Below are positions 37,401-48,246 of a stretch of 64,000 nucleotides of DNA, piece by piece; the stretch's first letter is position 1, and the number at the start of each line of letters is the position of its first letter. This stretch comes from Taiwanofungus camphoratus (taxonomy: Eukaryota > Basidiomycota > Agaricomycetes > Polyporales > Taiwanofungaceae), in NCBI GenBank assembly GCA_003999685.1, contig CP021223.1, positions 1,860,001 through 1,924,000 of the forward strand. The letters are read 5' to 3'. The notes under the pieces were generated by a model, which saw only the letters and a list, made by a program, of their open reading frames with translations, was not told where the DNA came from and made no database searches. The position numbers and the translations under genes were made by a program.

Positions 37401-38640
37401 CTTCTGTACCCAAGGTGTGTGCGGTATGACTGGAAAGTCAACGGGAGGGAAAAACTCGGCTTTGAAACAACCCCTTTCAGAATTATTCCAGGCAAAAGCT
37501 TCGGCATGGACTGACATGAAATGATGTAGGAGTTCCCTTTCTGTAGGCCAGAGGAAGTCTCCGCTATGTAATTTGTCGGTCAATTCTCAGTGCTCTTGCG
37601 TATAATGGCTTGTAGGGACGAAGGGTGGTGGCCGAGGCGATAATTTTGGCATGATGTCTAGAGGGTCACCTTAATAGCTCGCACAATCTGGAACCGCTCA
37701 TCGAGTGATCCTAAGATTGGCCGAGTTTTCAAGGTGACTGGCTTATACTTTTTCTTAGAGGTGGCAAACATAGGAAAAGAGAGAGAATCTGAAACCAAAG
37801 GAAGGGGACAAGCGAGAGTCGAAAACTTTGGCAAGTCTTGAGCCGGTCTTGGGGTATCCTTGGGACTTAAAGCACTGGGAACTGAACCAAAAGATGTTAC
37901 TTTAGAGCTGGAGGACGAAGAAAAAGGGTGAGAGTTCAATTTATCGGAATGGAATAAGGGAATCTTGGAGGGCTTGATAGCTGTAAGAAAACTAGAGAAC
38001 CACTTGGAAGTGTCCTGTGAAGTTGCTGAAGAGTCTGGGGGATCGCTAGAATAAAGAGACTGGAGATAACTAGACACAGAATCAGATGCAGAGAGATAGA
38101 GCGCAGAAACAGAAGGAGTATCAGAAGCGTTTACTGAGGCATAAGACACAATTTTCGGTTTGTCAGAATCGGACTGAATGATGACTGCAACTTCTCCTTG
38201 ATTTCTCAAATCCTCGAAGAGTGAAAACCCGATTTTGGAATGGTGGGCTGATTGGCATGTGGACACTGTGGATGATGAGGGAGTAGGAACTTCTGTCTAC
38301 CTCAGGGCATGGTAGGAATCATAGCTGTCTCTCCAGTGTTCGGGCAAACGATGGTGATAGTCTGATCTTCATTTCCGAAATTTTTGACTACACTTTCGGT
38401 CACAACATCAAAGGGGCGACCGAGAAGGATGTCATAGGAAGGGCTGCAAATGACATGCATCTGGAGGTAGAGAACAATGTCGCCAACCTGGAAGGAGACA
38501 TTTCTGACCAAACCAAGAGACCGATCAATCCCGCCATTGGCTGACTGCATATTTAGCTGGATAGAGGGATCGTAGATGAGACCCAATGCGTGGCACACAT
38601 GCTCAGACATAGCAATGACCTGGGAGCCTGGATCAACTAT
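34471..38640 (-). pseudogene. Gypsy pol fossil (protease, RT, RNase H, integrase)
   Basis: Minus strand. The retropepsin-like region is at about 38300-38640 with a VDPGSQVIAMSEHV active-site variant and the flap-side motif ILLGRPF. Reverse transcriptase (36776-37507) shows LPMGWTNLVPIFHDDV and YIDD. An RNase H region follows (35852-36769). Integrase (34981-35526) has the zinc-binding CHLCQIRQ and a core with VHIDTMHM. A C-terminal segment at 34714-34974 follows. The frame is broken several times, so no product is expected. Assignment rests on motif order. Confidence 0.75.
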
Positions 38641-38682
38641 ACATTCAATCTGCTCCTTATTATCTATGAGGGCCTCAATACT

Positions 38683-40174
38683 TCAGATTGCATTAGAATC
38701 CCAAGCAACTATAATCTCGGCTGATTCCTCACCATGGGGAACGTGTTGTAGGTATGTTTCATAAGGATCAGGAACGATGGTAGCACCAGGAAGAAGTGGT
38801 TCACCATGACAAGAGAGCTCCGAGGCATTCAAGGCCGAAACTGAAGCTGAGACTGAAGTCCAATCTGAGACCGAATTAGGACTGTCAGATATCTCAACAA
38901 TGCGTGCTGTATTGGTAGCAGTAGTATCAGCAGATATGCGTCGAGGGGTTACCACCTCTTGGTATTTGGCACTGACATCAGGGGAGATAGACAAGGGTTC
39001 CTCAGGGGTCAGAGTCACCATAGGGGTATGCATAGACCGAGCAAAAATCTCCTCCATGAGCCTGTCTTGGTGTATTGGGACTACTGTCTTGTAAGCTGGA
39101 TCCTTACCTTTCTCTGGGTTGACCTTCAGTGCAGTAGCAAAATTTCGAAGATTCGGTGGCGTGTAAGTAGCATTCCTAGCATTAGCATATGGATGGAGAG
39201 GGGGATTGGACTGGGAATTGGATAGGGGCGCAGTCGTAGAATGATTCGGCGGGTGAGTGGGATTGCTAGCTGAGGGGGACGACACTTCAGCTGAAACCAA
39301 GTTTTTCGGTTTGCTCACTGGTGGTGCTGCTGGAGTGGATGTAGTCTCGGGGCGACGAAGAATCTGTGGCTGAGTTGGCTGTACTGTTTTCGGGGCTGAC
39401 GGCTGTGGAAGACTGACAACAGGCTGCTGTGGGTGCACCAATATGGGGGGATCCAAAGCTGGTGGATTCTGAGAAACTGCTGGGGGATTAGAAGGGGAAG
39501 GACGTCGGTGTGGTGGCACTGCGACACCATCAAACACTTCTCTCCTGCACCTGAGCTGAAAGATCTCATGCTCCAATGCTGCAATGTGGTCTTCAGCTGA
39601 TAAAGAGAAAGCCGAGACACTTGGTTGATTGTCAATTTCAAAGAGTAACTGCGGCGAGGAACTGGTGCCTGAACGATGATGATACTCATAGACTCAGTTG
39701 TGGATTGTATGCCCTGGAATGGTCCTCGGAACGAAATTCCCATTCAGCAGGACGACTTTTTCATCGGGATTGCATTTGCACTTATTGTCCTTGATGTCCT
39801 GCTTGATATGCTTGCAGCACCTTGTGCAGCAATCCGTATCTCCGCAATAATGACAATAATGGCCCTCCGGATGAACATGCTCACCCCGTGGCATGTCCGA
39901 TCTAGGAGGACGCTGGCTTGCGAAGATGGGAGCTAACGCACTGATAACTGACTTGGTGAGAATCTCGGCAAAGGCCTGGAGGTCCTCAACTTTAAGTGAG
40001 GAACTGCCCGAGGCTGCTGTGGCTGCCGCTGTGGCCAAAGCCGAAACCGAAGAAGTGAGTGTTGTCGAAGTTCCGAGCAAAATGAACTTTGCAGCGCTGT
40101 GAATCTGCTCCAGTGAGTATGGGTCGTCAGGAAGGTGGTCAGGAAACTTGAGCTGGAGCCTGTTAGAGACACGA
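38683..40174 (-). pseudogene. Gypsy gag fossil
   Basis: Two long open segments on the minus strand lie between the 5' LTR and the protease. The first has a Cys/His cluster (CHYCGDTDCCTRCCKH) that may be a nucleocapsid-like knuckle. The second is Pro/Ser-rich (PSNPPAVSQNPPALDPP). It is broken. Confidence 0.6.
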
Positions 40175-42732
40175 TGATACGACCTAGGGGACCCTGGCAC
40201 CTAGGAAGTGCTCCGCAACGTGGCTGGTAGATAGTGTGTAAACTGTGGGGATGTGAGGAGAGGAGCTACAACCTGTATGATACCGGGAAACCTGTATGTC
40301 TTGTTTTTGTAAGTGGGGGAGTAAGGGGTCAAGGGTCCTGCACAACAGGATCTTGTTCCTAAGTGCTATACGATCCCTAAGGCCTTGCGAGGCCCTTCCG
40401 AAGTACGCAAAGTTCTTCGAGGTTCTGCGAAGTCCTTCAAAGTTTTAGCTAAATTGCACGAGCTGACTTTGTAGGCTGTATGGAGTTAGGGAGCAATAAG
40501 CCAATAAACTATAGTTTCAACTAAGCGGCAGAGGGTACGAGACTGCTGCGAAGTCTTTTAGCTAGAGTTAACTAAAGGGCGTAGGGCTTAGAGGTTTGTT
40601 AGAATGAGGTGGGTGAGGTTTGGCTAGCGTAGGAGACCTGTAGGAGAGGTCAGATGGTTTGGAGAGCTAATACTTGGAATAGAAATTGGGGAACGAGGTT
40701 GCTGGAAGCTCCAAAGTGTCTGATGACCTCGGGGTGTAGGTCGGAGAGTTCGAGGGCGTAGGGAGATGTACTATAGTCTGAAATGAAGGCTATGGGAGAG
40801 TCATAGGGCTATTCGTAGGACGTAGGGATGATGCAATGTGAGCCTAAGGGTATAACTAAGGCGGAGGCCCACCAGATAGGTGCTATATGAGGTGCTGAAG
40901 GGTGCGAAGTCACGGCGACTTCGTGGATCGTAGTGCGTAGTTCAGGAAGCGTAGATGTGGTTCGTAGATATATTGCGAGCATAGACATAGTTCAAAGGTA
41001 CTGAAACGAAGCTGGGGTGGAGACTTAGGGACCTTAGGACCGTTCCTAAGGTTGTACTCACGGCGCTTTCCTGAGATCGGAGCTACAGGGGAACTTGTAT
41101 TCCGAAGAGAGAAGCGTGCACTGAGGGGTCTCTGTTGTACATAGTAAACTACCTCTGACTAAATAGGGGAGCGTGAGGTAAACTATTCTTGCGCAAAGTG
41201 ATCCTTACAAGTTCGAAATGTGTACTACAGCGCATGGGCTCCGAAGTGAACATGAGGAGGATAGGAACTAAATAGGAACTGAAACAGGGGAACTACGTAC
41301 GGTAGAAAGGTGACCAAGTTCATTCATGAGGGCGAGATGACTATCCGAGAGCAGCCATGTGCCCTGATCAACTATCTTAGTGGGCTAGGAGCATACAAAG
41401 TTTTCTAGCAGCGGGACTTGGCCTAATTGGGGTAGGAGGTGTCCTAACTGGGCAGAGGATCATATGGATGCACCATAGGAGAACCTTATGGCATAGGATT
41501 GAGGCCCATGGGGTGCGCAAGGCTTCCTAAGTCCAGCTACTGGAACTTCGGACCGTTTTGGAGCCTATCGGAGGTAGCTGCAATCACAAAAGCTAGGAAA
41601 GACTTAGCTAAGACTTCTTAGCCAAGCCCGGGATGAGTGACATAGTAGCTAGGACCTAGATCCAATAGAACAGTATGGGAGGGCCGGCAGTGTCCGATAG
41701 TGGACTTAGCAGGAGTTAGGGACTTCGCGTCTAGCATTCGAAATCTCGTAGCACCTTGTGTGACTTCGCAAGACTTCGTAGGGTGTTAGGAGGGTTTAGG
41801 AAGGAGAGGGGGCATTAGGAATATTATAGGGACCTATCCCTCCTGTCGTAGGCTGTAGGAGAGTCTTAGAGTGGTCGGTTGGGGGATTAGAAAGCTTCTA
41901 ATAATTGTGATTCGGGGCCCAGGAGGCTACGGGACTCATCAGCATATCTTCTCTCTGCCATCTGGTAGGTACAGGAGACTACATAAGGGGTCCGTGGTGT
42001 CAAAGTATCTTACGCAAAATAAAACTGAAGAAACCGAAAACAAACTGAAAATTGTAAAATCTAGGATCTGATCCGCATATCATATGGGGAACTAAACTGA
42101 AGTAGGACATGAAACAGGGACACTGAATGCGGTAGAAAGGTTACGGGGGGATGGCACAAGGTGAGGGACGCTTATCTAGAGATCATCATATGGAAGGTGG
42201 GCTATCTAACCAGGCCTTGGGAGGGAACAGGGATCTAAAAGTGTTGAACCGTCAAGCCAATGCATAGGTGGTCTAGGCCATACCAAGGGATCATATGGAC
42301 GTCATGAACAAGAGGCTGGGATTCTGGACCGAGGGACCGTGGACCAGAACCGAAGACCGAAGACCGAAGACCGAAGACTGAAGGATCGAGGATCGAAGAC
42401 CGAAAACCAAAGACCGAAGGACTTTTGCTTGGTTTCTCTTGGCCAACAAGAGGGACTTGGGGACATACAAGGGATGCGAGGGCGAGCTGAACGAGTGCAT
42501 TACAGAGTATGAGGGACTGCTCTGTGGGATAGAGGCTTCTGAGATGTGCTGTAGAACTTCCGATATCCGAAGTCTAAATAATGATGTTTTGGCGCATTGA
42601 CTGGGATTCTCAGGCAGTGTTACGAAGCATGGACTGTGGGTCTTTGTCCTGATGATCTGTAGAGTAGTCTAGAGGCGCATAGAAAACCGAAAATGGATGC
42701 TTTCAGGGTGCAGAGGTATATCAGACCTATCA
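40175..42732 (-). repeat. 5' LTR of the Gypsy element (chimeric type C head, type B tail)
   Basis: This copy is 2.56 kb. 40175-41944 is the type C segment found inverted at 4447-6187. 41945-42732 matches the corresponding part of the type B LTRs. Both ends keep TGATA/TATCA, so the exchange happened within LTRs. Confidence 0.7.
42322..42422 (+). repeat. Short tandem array of GACCGAA-like units in the LTR
   Basis: The unit (A)GACCGAA is repeated about ten times with small changes. Corresponding but differently sized arrays occur in the other type B copies near 2215-2290 and 33150-33235. Confidence 0.65.
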
Positions 42733-42916
42733 ACGGTGCACCAGAAGATCAGACTGGGTCTGTCAAAGTGGCTGTGGCATAAGTTGAGAATATCAGAGAA
42801 TCCTGCAGGGGCATATGGGCTGTAGTGGCAGCATCAAGTGGCATTGAAGGTGTGACTAAGGCTTCAGGGTCAACTTAGAGTGCTCTGTGAGGTCTGGAAG
42901 GGCCTGGCACCTATCA
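42733..42916 (+). repeat. Repeat unit A, 3' end
   Basis: It matches the last ~185 bp of unit A, ending GGCACCTATCA. Together with 31218-32003 it frames the Gypsy insertion. Confidence 0.55.
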
Positions 42917-43338
42917 ACAGTGCAGTCAGCTAAAGGCTGACATTGTTGAGGCACTGCAGTGTCTCAAATGTGCCATACAGCATGATCTTATTTTTTAAGA
43001 GGCTCCTACATCAAGCAAAAAGATGTTTGAATTAGAGGAGATTATGATCAGAACCCAAATGTGAAGGATTCAGAAAATGGATGAGATACTACTATTTTAA
43101 CAGATGTTAAAAAGAGTGAGGATGAAGTTGACAGTGACAATAATGATGTACATATACTTATGCTAGACAATTGAAATGGTCCTCTGTTATAGGGTAAGCC
43201 CTGGCTTGAGCCAAGCTGAGCCTGAGCCTGGCTTGAGCCATGGTCAATGGCCTGGCCTGAATGTTCAGCAAGCCTGAGCCATATCAGGTTGGGCCAAAGC
43301 CCTGGCTATTGGGCCAAGCCAGGCCTGGCACATCACTA
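42917..43338 (+). mobile_element. Possible hAT-type DNA transposon remnant
   Basis: One frame near 42925-43000 reads SQLKADIVEALQCLKCAI, reminiscent of the C-terminal dimerisation region of fungal hAT transposases. From 43190 to 43338 follows a dense block of GCCTGG/GCCAAGCC repeats between TAGGGTAAGCCC and GCACATCACTA, which resembles hAT subterminal repeats. There is no clear 8-bp target duplication and no long open frame, so the assignment is tentative. Confidence 0.35.
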
Positions 43339-44309
43339 GTTGTACCCAGTTTAGGGGTTGGAGTTTCATAGTTCATATCAATGTTTTGGCCAGTCTGTTT
43401 GTTTGTATCATATGAAAAGGGGCCTCACCTCAGTCACACCATGTTTGTGATTGACAACTGAGAGGTGAAACTGTCCACTTCACAGTCAAGTGTCTGTTCA
43501 TCACATCATGTGTCCATCATGCACACATCCACAATCTGCAACATGTACATCTGCAGAATTATTCCATGAGATTATGGGAGCATGGTCCATAGACATGTCA
43601 ACTGCTCATAAAAACCATGAGCCGACTATTACCTAGTGGTCAAATAGTAGAATTGTGGGCACCATGTGTTAGAACAAGCCAAAAATCGGTGGCAGGTGTG
43701 GATTGTCCACAGGTGTGAACAAAGCCCGAAGGGCATCATTATATACCCGGTAATCCCCTTTCAGCCAGACACGGCCAAGCTTGCGAGCTCACCACGATCG
43801 TGTGCTCCAATACCATGCCCTCCATGTTGATGGATAGAATTTAAATCTGTTAGCAGAATGTGAATATGCTGAGCACTTGAGAGATATTGCAACTCAAAAG
43901 CCAAGGATACTACAGTCGAGGCCGAAATCGAAAACCGCAATACTCAAAATGGAAACCGTTTTGGTGTCCTACTTCGCCTACGCAAAAAAAAAAAGTTGCT
44001 TCTCCGCAAAATTATGCACATCGCTGTAAGTGTATCTTTCTGCCTACTTTGTGCTACTGTATAATACATCCACATACGAGAGCTATGGTACAGCCGTCTG
44101 GAGGCTCGACAGTACGCACCCTTGTTGAACAAAACGCGCATCTAACAGAGTTCGACTGAATTCAAATTGGTATGACTGAGAAATGACTACTCAAACGGTA
44201 TGCGATCTGATGCATACAAACTTGCTGAACACAGATGCTTCGTACGCTACAACTGAAAGCATGCCGACATTCTGATACAACATGAAAAAATTCAAAGTGA
44301 TAAGTTTGA
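43339..44309. other. Intergenic stretch downstream of the TBC gene
   Basis: About 1 kb passes from CpG-poor transposon-like DNA (to about 43670) into normal gene-flank composition. The open frame 43887-44159 has no recognisable domain and codes across an A-rich run. The part next to 44310 should contain the 3' untranslated region of the TBC gene. Confidence 0.4.
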
Positions 44310-46761
44310 CTATCCACCGGTGCTTGAACTGCCTCTTTTACTCAAGGCAGTGGATAGTCGGTGAGAAGACATGGCATCCTCATTCTGGTGCATGGCTTCC
44401 GCGTACCTGTATCCTCTAAGAGGGTTGATACGACACTGGCGAAAATGCACTTACAGTAATTTGTATCGGACAAGCTCGGACTCTAGCTCTTCATGCTTGA
44501 GACGCGCCCTCACAAGTTCATTCTACAATGATTCAACCGATTCTGAGATTTATACTTTACATAGAGGATAAGACAAGTGGCTCACAAGAACCTCACAATG
44601 TTCTGTGTTGAGCTGTGCCATATTCGTTTCAAGTGCCTTTCTGCATCGAAAGGTCAGATTCAGAGATTTCTGACATATTCATCAAAACACATACATCTGA
44701 GCAGACAAATTACGATTGCTGTTGCGGAGAGCATCCATTTCAATGACATGAGCATCTCGAGTCCGTATCATTTCATTGTACTCTTCTGCATAAGTGTCCA
44801 GCATGAAACCATTGATCTTGATCGTGAACGCGTCGTGAAGGAATTCGTCGACATTGTAATGATGTTCATTCGATCCAGTTTTGTTCTCAGGCGAGGAGTT
44901 TTCGAGCTACGGAGAATGCCCTTAGATTGGACCTCGACTTCTTCAAGCTAAAAGGACCTGCCTGATACACTTCGAATACTCGAGTGTTCAAAAATGACAC
45001 CAGTTGGTCGAATTTAAGCGAGAGTAATGTTGTTTCGTTTTTGAGGAGTAATGCCAGGCTAAAGGAAAACATTGCCTCGATGCCACTGGCCAGACAGTTG
45101 TCATATATCCGGAAGACCACCTCCATAGGAAAACTGTCAAAAGAACATGGATAACTGATGATAACTAACACAAATTGATTACTAACCGATAGCTGAACAT
45201 GGTCAAAAACCACTGCGAACAATACATGCTTGATTTTACACCTTGTCTCAAGAAATGGATATGCAGAACGGGAGCGAATTCCTCTAATAGGCGTTCGAAC
45301 TGGAGAACCTGTTCATCATGTATAGAACGAAGCTGGGAAGGATAACAGTACCTGAAACTACGAAGAAATATGAGGTACAAAAGGCGTCCGCTAAACACAG
45401 TTGTGCTTACAATACGCAACTGTAGCTTCGGCATTTCCGGCAAGAAATGACCTCTCAAATCATACGAATACATCAATCTGACAAGGAGGCAGAAGGCTTC
45501 CTCGTCTGGCATCTATGGTCGGCAATCAATCTCATATTGCCTCCGCATTTGGGGCAGCCCTCACGTAAAGTAATAGAACTGCTACCACGAACGGCAGCCC
45601 CTGGCAATATCCAACCTGAGGGTCGTATCTTTCTGAAACATCAAGAACACGCAAAAAAGAGATGTTCCTGCAGCTCACAGAGAGTAGGCCTTGAGAACAT
45701 TGAACAGATTCTCCTGACCTATGCCACGACCATCGGTGTAGAAAGCATGATGAGGGAACGTCCTGAATCATGGACGTGGTCGATCAACATCTGTGCTCTT
45801 GTGTCCAGTTAGTGAAAATCGTGTTACCTTCCTAGGTCTCGTGTGATGGCCTTCTCGTGGGAGCTGGTCTCCTTCAGCAAACGAACGTAGGTGGCTTCGA
45901 GCTCTAAATCCTTTGAGGCAGACCTAAAGGAAACTGAGTTTGTTCAAGTCGGAGAAGTAGAACGCCATAAGCGCACTACATTAGCTGCCAAATCATGCCA
46001 CGAATTGTCTTCGGGATGCCCCTCTCGATCGCCTTGGCAAGTTCCTGGGGATGTTCAGCAGCGTATTTTTGATAATCTAAGAACTTTGCCTTGATGAAGC
46101 GAGGCTCAGCTCTAAAAATGATAAAGCACTACCCACCAGACACGACATTGCCCCAGAAGTCTGCGAGACAGGCCGCTCAACATCCAGGAATGCGCATCAC
46201 ACTGAAGAAATTCAGCTTACCCCAATCGACATTATCCTCCTGGGCCTCTTCCTGTAGACCGCTCTGCCTGCGGTTGAACTCTTCCTGTATCTTCTGCTCA
46301 CCCTCCAGACTACTCCTGCGAGAATACTCCTCGTTTTCATGTTGACCCTTCTGGAGTTCGACGTGAGATGGCATGGAGGGGACATTGCTAACTGAAAATA
46401 TTGTGGATGTTGACGCTGTCTTCTTATGCTCTCGGTCACTGCTGATCGCGGACACTGAGGTAGAAGAAACCAAGGCGACCGTATTCTGATGATCGTCCTT
46501 GGTAACCTTGGACGCCTGTGAGCTAAGAGATGCCCTTGACGAGTCAAAACTTTGGCGTGCGCTCAGCGGGACGGTGGAAAAGCGTGCATCATCGTCAGTA
46601 ACGTCCGAAACTGCAACTGATTGCCGCATGGGAAAGTGAGCTTCCGGTTCTTTGGGAGATAGCAATGAGTCCAGCGTAGAAGTAGATGTCATGGGTGTGG
46701 GAGTCTCTATTGCATCTCGCTCGTGCACTACATGAAGTCGTTCTGACATTGGGAAAGTCAT
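44310..46761 (-). CDS. TBC-domain Rab GTPase-activating protein (GYP5/EVI5-like)
   Basis: It stimulates GTP hydrolysis by a Rab GTPase in vesicle traffic. Exons: 46221-46761, 45980-46109, 45828-45923, 45679-45762, 45565-45628, 45411-45512, 45352-45357, 45187-45299, 44962-45133, 44695-44906, 44586-44640, 44455-44522, 44310-44406; 579 residues. The first ~180 residues are Ser/Thr-rich and probably disordered. The TBC domain starts near residue 211 (GIPKTIRGMIWQLM). It has the arginine finger in IxxDxxR (ITRDLGR, Arg256) and the glutamine finger in YxQ (VGYCQGL, Gln293), so it should be active. The C-terminus is a coiled coil (ALETNMAQLNTEHCE, KHEELESELVRYK). Exon 7 is only 6 nt and the intron at 44961 has a GC donor. 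The donor at 44585 could instead be 44591. Confidence 0.87.
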
Positions 46762-48246
46762 CAGGATGGGTTAATACTTCTTGTGGTCGCTCATGCAGTG
46801 ATCCAGAAGGTAATAAAGACGCGAGAGACGTGCGCACGCCGATCCTAGTCGATGTTAAAGGCGAAAGAGGTGCAACTTACTTATCCATTGAAGGTGCAGG
46901 CGCCGGAGACCGAGCGTTTCCCAGTCGCCATCGTTATGGTACACTGGGAATGACGGATTAAAGAAGTACTTGCATACCCATGACCGATGGAGTTTCTTCA
47001 GCAATTCAGGAATACAACTGACTATTTCACTTGTTATGACGATGCCTCAACCTTCGCACCCCAAGATACGTATCCGTATCTGATATCTGCTATCAACATG
47101 GGGCCGTATCGGGAGGTCGGGAACTTCCTACTCTGCAAACGTCTTTGACCTACCGGTTACGCCCCCTGCGTCAGAAAATAGATTATCACGACGCAGAAGC
47201 GCTATGTAAAGCTGACAAGAATTACACAAGTACATAGTGGCAGGTATATAGACGAATAATGGAAACACTGCTGAAGAGCGAATGTTCTACAGTGGGCTAA
47301 CCACACGAAATCACAATAACGGATGAGGGCATCTGAGACAACAACTACCACTAAGTACGGGTCCTGGGAAGAAGATTGAATGGCCAGTGTGAGATCTGCC
47401 TCAGGTGTTTCTGCGCTGCCATTAGAAAAGTGATGTCCGTTGAAATTTCAAAGCCGGAATTTCAATAGTGTCAAAGGGCTTAGCGCATAACGTGCATTTA
47501 TGCTTCATGGGCGACGTAATCTCATCTGGTCAGGCTTGAGGATGGGCGCCGGCAGCGTAGGATGGCGCACCAAGTTATGTTGACGTTATAGTACGGGATT
47601 TTCGAGGGGTTTATTCACGGGCAACGCCCGATGGCGAAGAGCGCAGGACCAATATCCTGGTCTTCTAAAGGTTAAGTATGGCGAACTATTTGTGACCCTG
47701 AGATTTGCTTGTAGCTAAATAGTACTCGAGTACTCACCAGCGGTCCGGCGAGAGGAGAATTTGAACAGACCATCCCCGGTTTGTTGTTGGCCGCAGCTGG
47801 TGGGAACGTTTACACCTCGACAACTATACAGAACTAATTTGGTATGCTTGCGCCAGCAAGTGCGAGGGATGGCCACATGGATACGCTCTATTTGCGGAAG
47901 AAGTGTACGATAGCATAAAGGGCACACAGTGTGGGTAGACCTGTTCATGAGCGCTGGTTACAAATGGGCCCTGTTCACTTGCAAATTCGCCACAACTTTC
48001 ATGCATCATGCTCCAAGGGCCGGTACGCAAGGAGTATTCACCATGGTGTGGTAATTGTCAAGTCCCCGAGTTGTGTCCGATCACACAAAGTCCAAGGTGG
48101 GCCAATGAGGAATCAATCCTCTATCTCCGACCCCGATATTGGGTACCTGCGCGGACCGTGCCTAAGTATCTCCTACAAAACATGTAGCAATCAAGACTAG
48201 ATCCTCCTCCCGACAATCCTCCTCCCGACAGTCGCCTGTTGTTGCA
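46762..48246. other. Divergent int­ergenic region between the TBC and peptidase genes
   Basis: Nearly 1.5 kb separates two divergent genes. It must hold both promoters. Short open frames occur on both strands, but none shows a known domain or joins to a neighbour. An upstream ATG near 46931 leads to a stop before a GT donor, so it does not extend the TBC protein. A pyrimidine-rich leader with a doubled ATCCTCCTCCCGACA lies just upstream of the peptidase ATG. Confidence 0.5.

Larger units (their letters stand above)
32004..42732 (-). mobile_element. Ty3/Gypsy LTR retrotransposon, broken, with unequal LTRs
   Basis: The element lies on the minus strand. Its 3' LTR is 32004-33534 and its 5' LTR 40175-42732. 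Between them are gag, retropepsin, reverse transcriptase, RNase H and integrase in the order usual for Gypsy. Both LTRs have TGATA...TATCA ends, and a purine-rich AGGGAGGAGG precedes the 3' LTR. The coding region is interrupted at roughly ten places, so it is a fossil of moderate age. Repeat unit A flanks it as two parts that fit together, which gives the insertion site. Confidence 0.85.

Noticed and set aside
43628-43702. Second tRNA-like segment with a TTGTGGG loop resembling tRNA-His
   Set aside because: The acceptor ends pair only partly and there is no B box or T-arm, so similarity is too weak to list.
43887-44159. 90-residue plus-strand open frame downstream of the TBC gene
   Set aside because: It crosses a poly-A run, has no domain and lies where a 3' untranslated region is expected.
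46177-46220. Read-through of the first TBC exon to a stop after DWGKLNFFS
   Set aside because: A GTAAGC donor at 46220 and the downstream TBC frame show that this is intron sequence.
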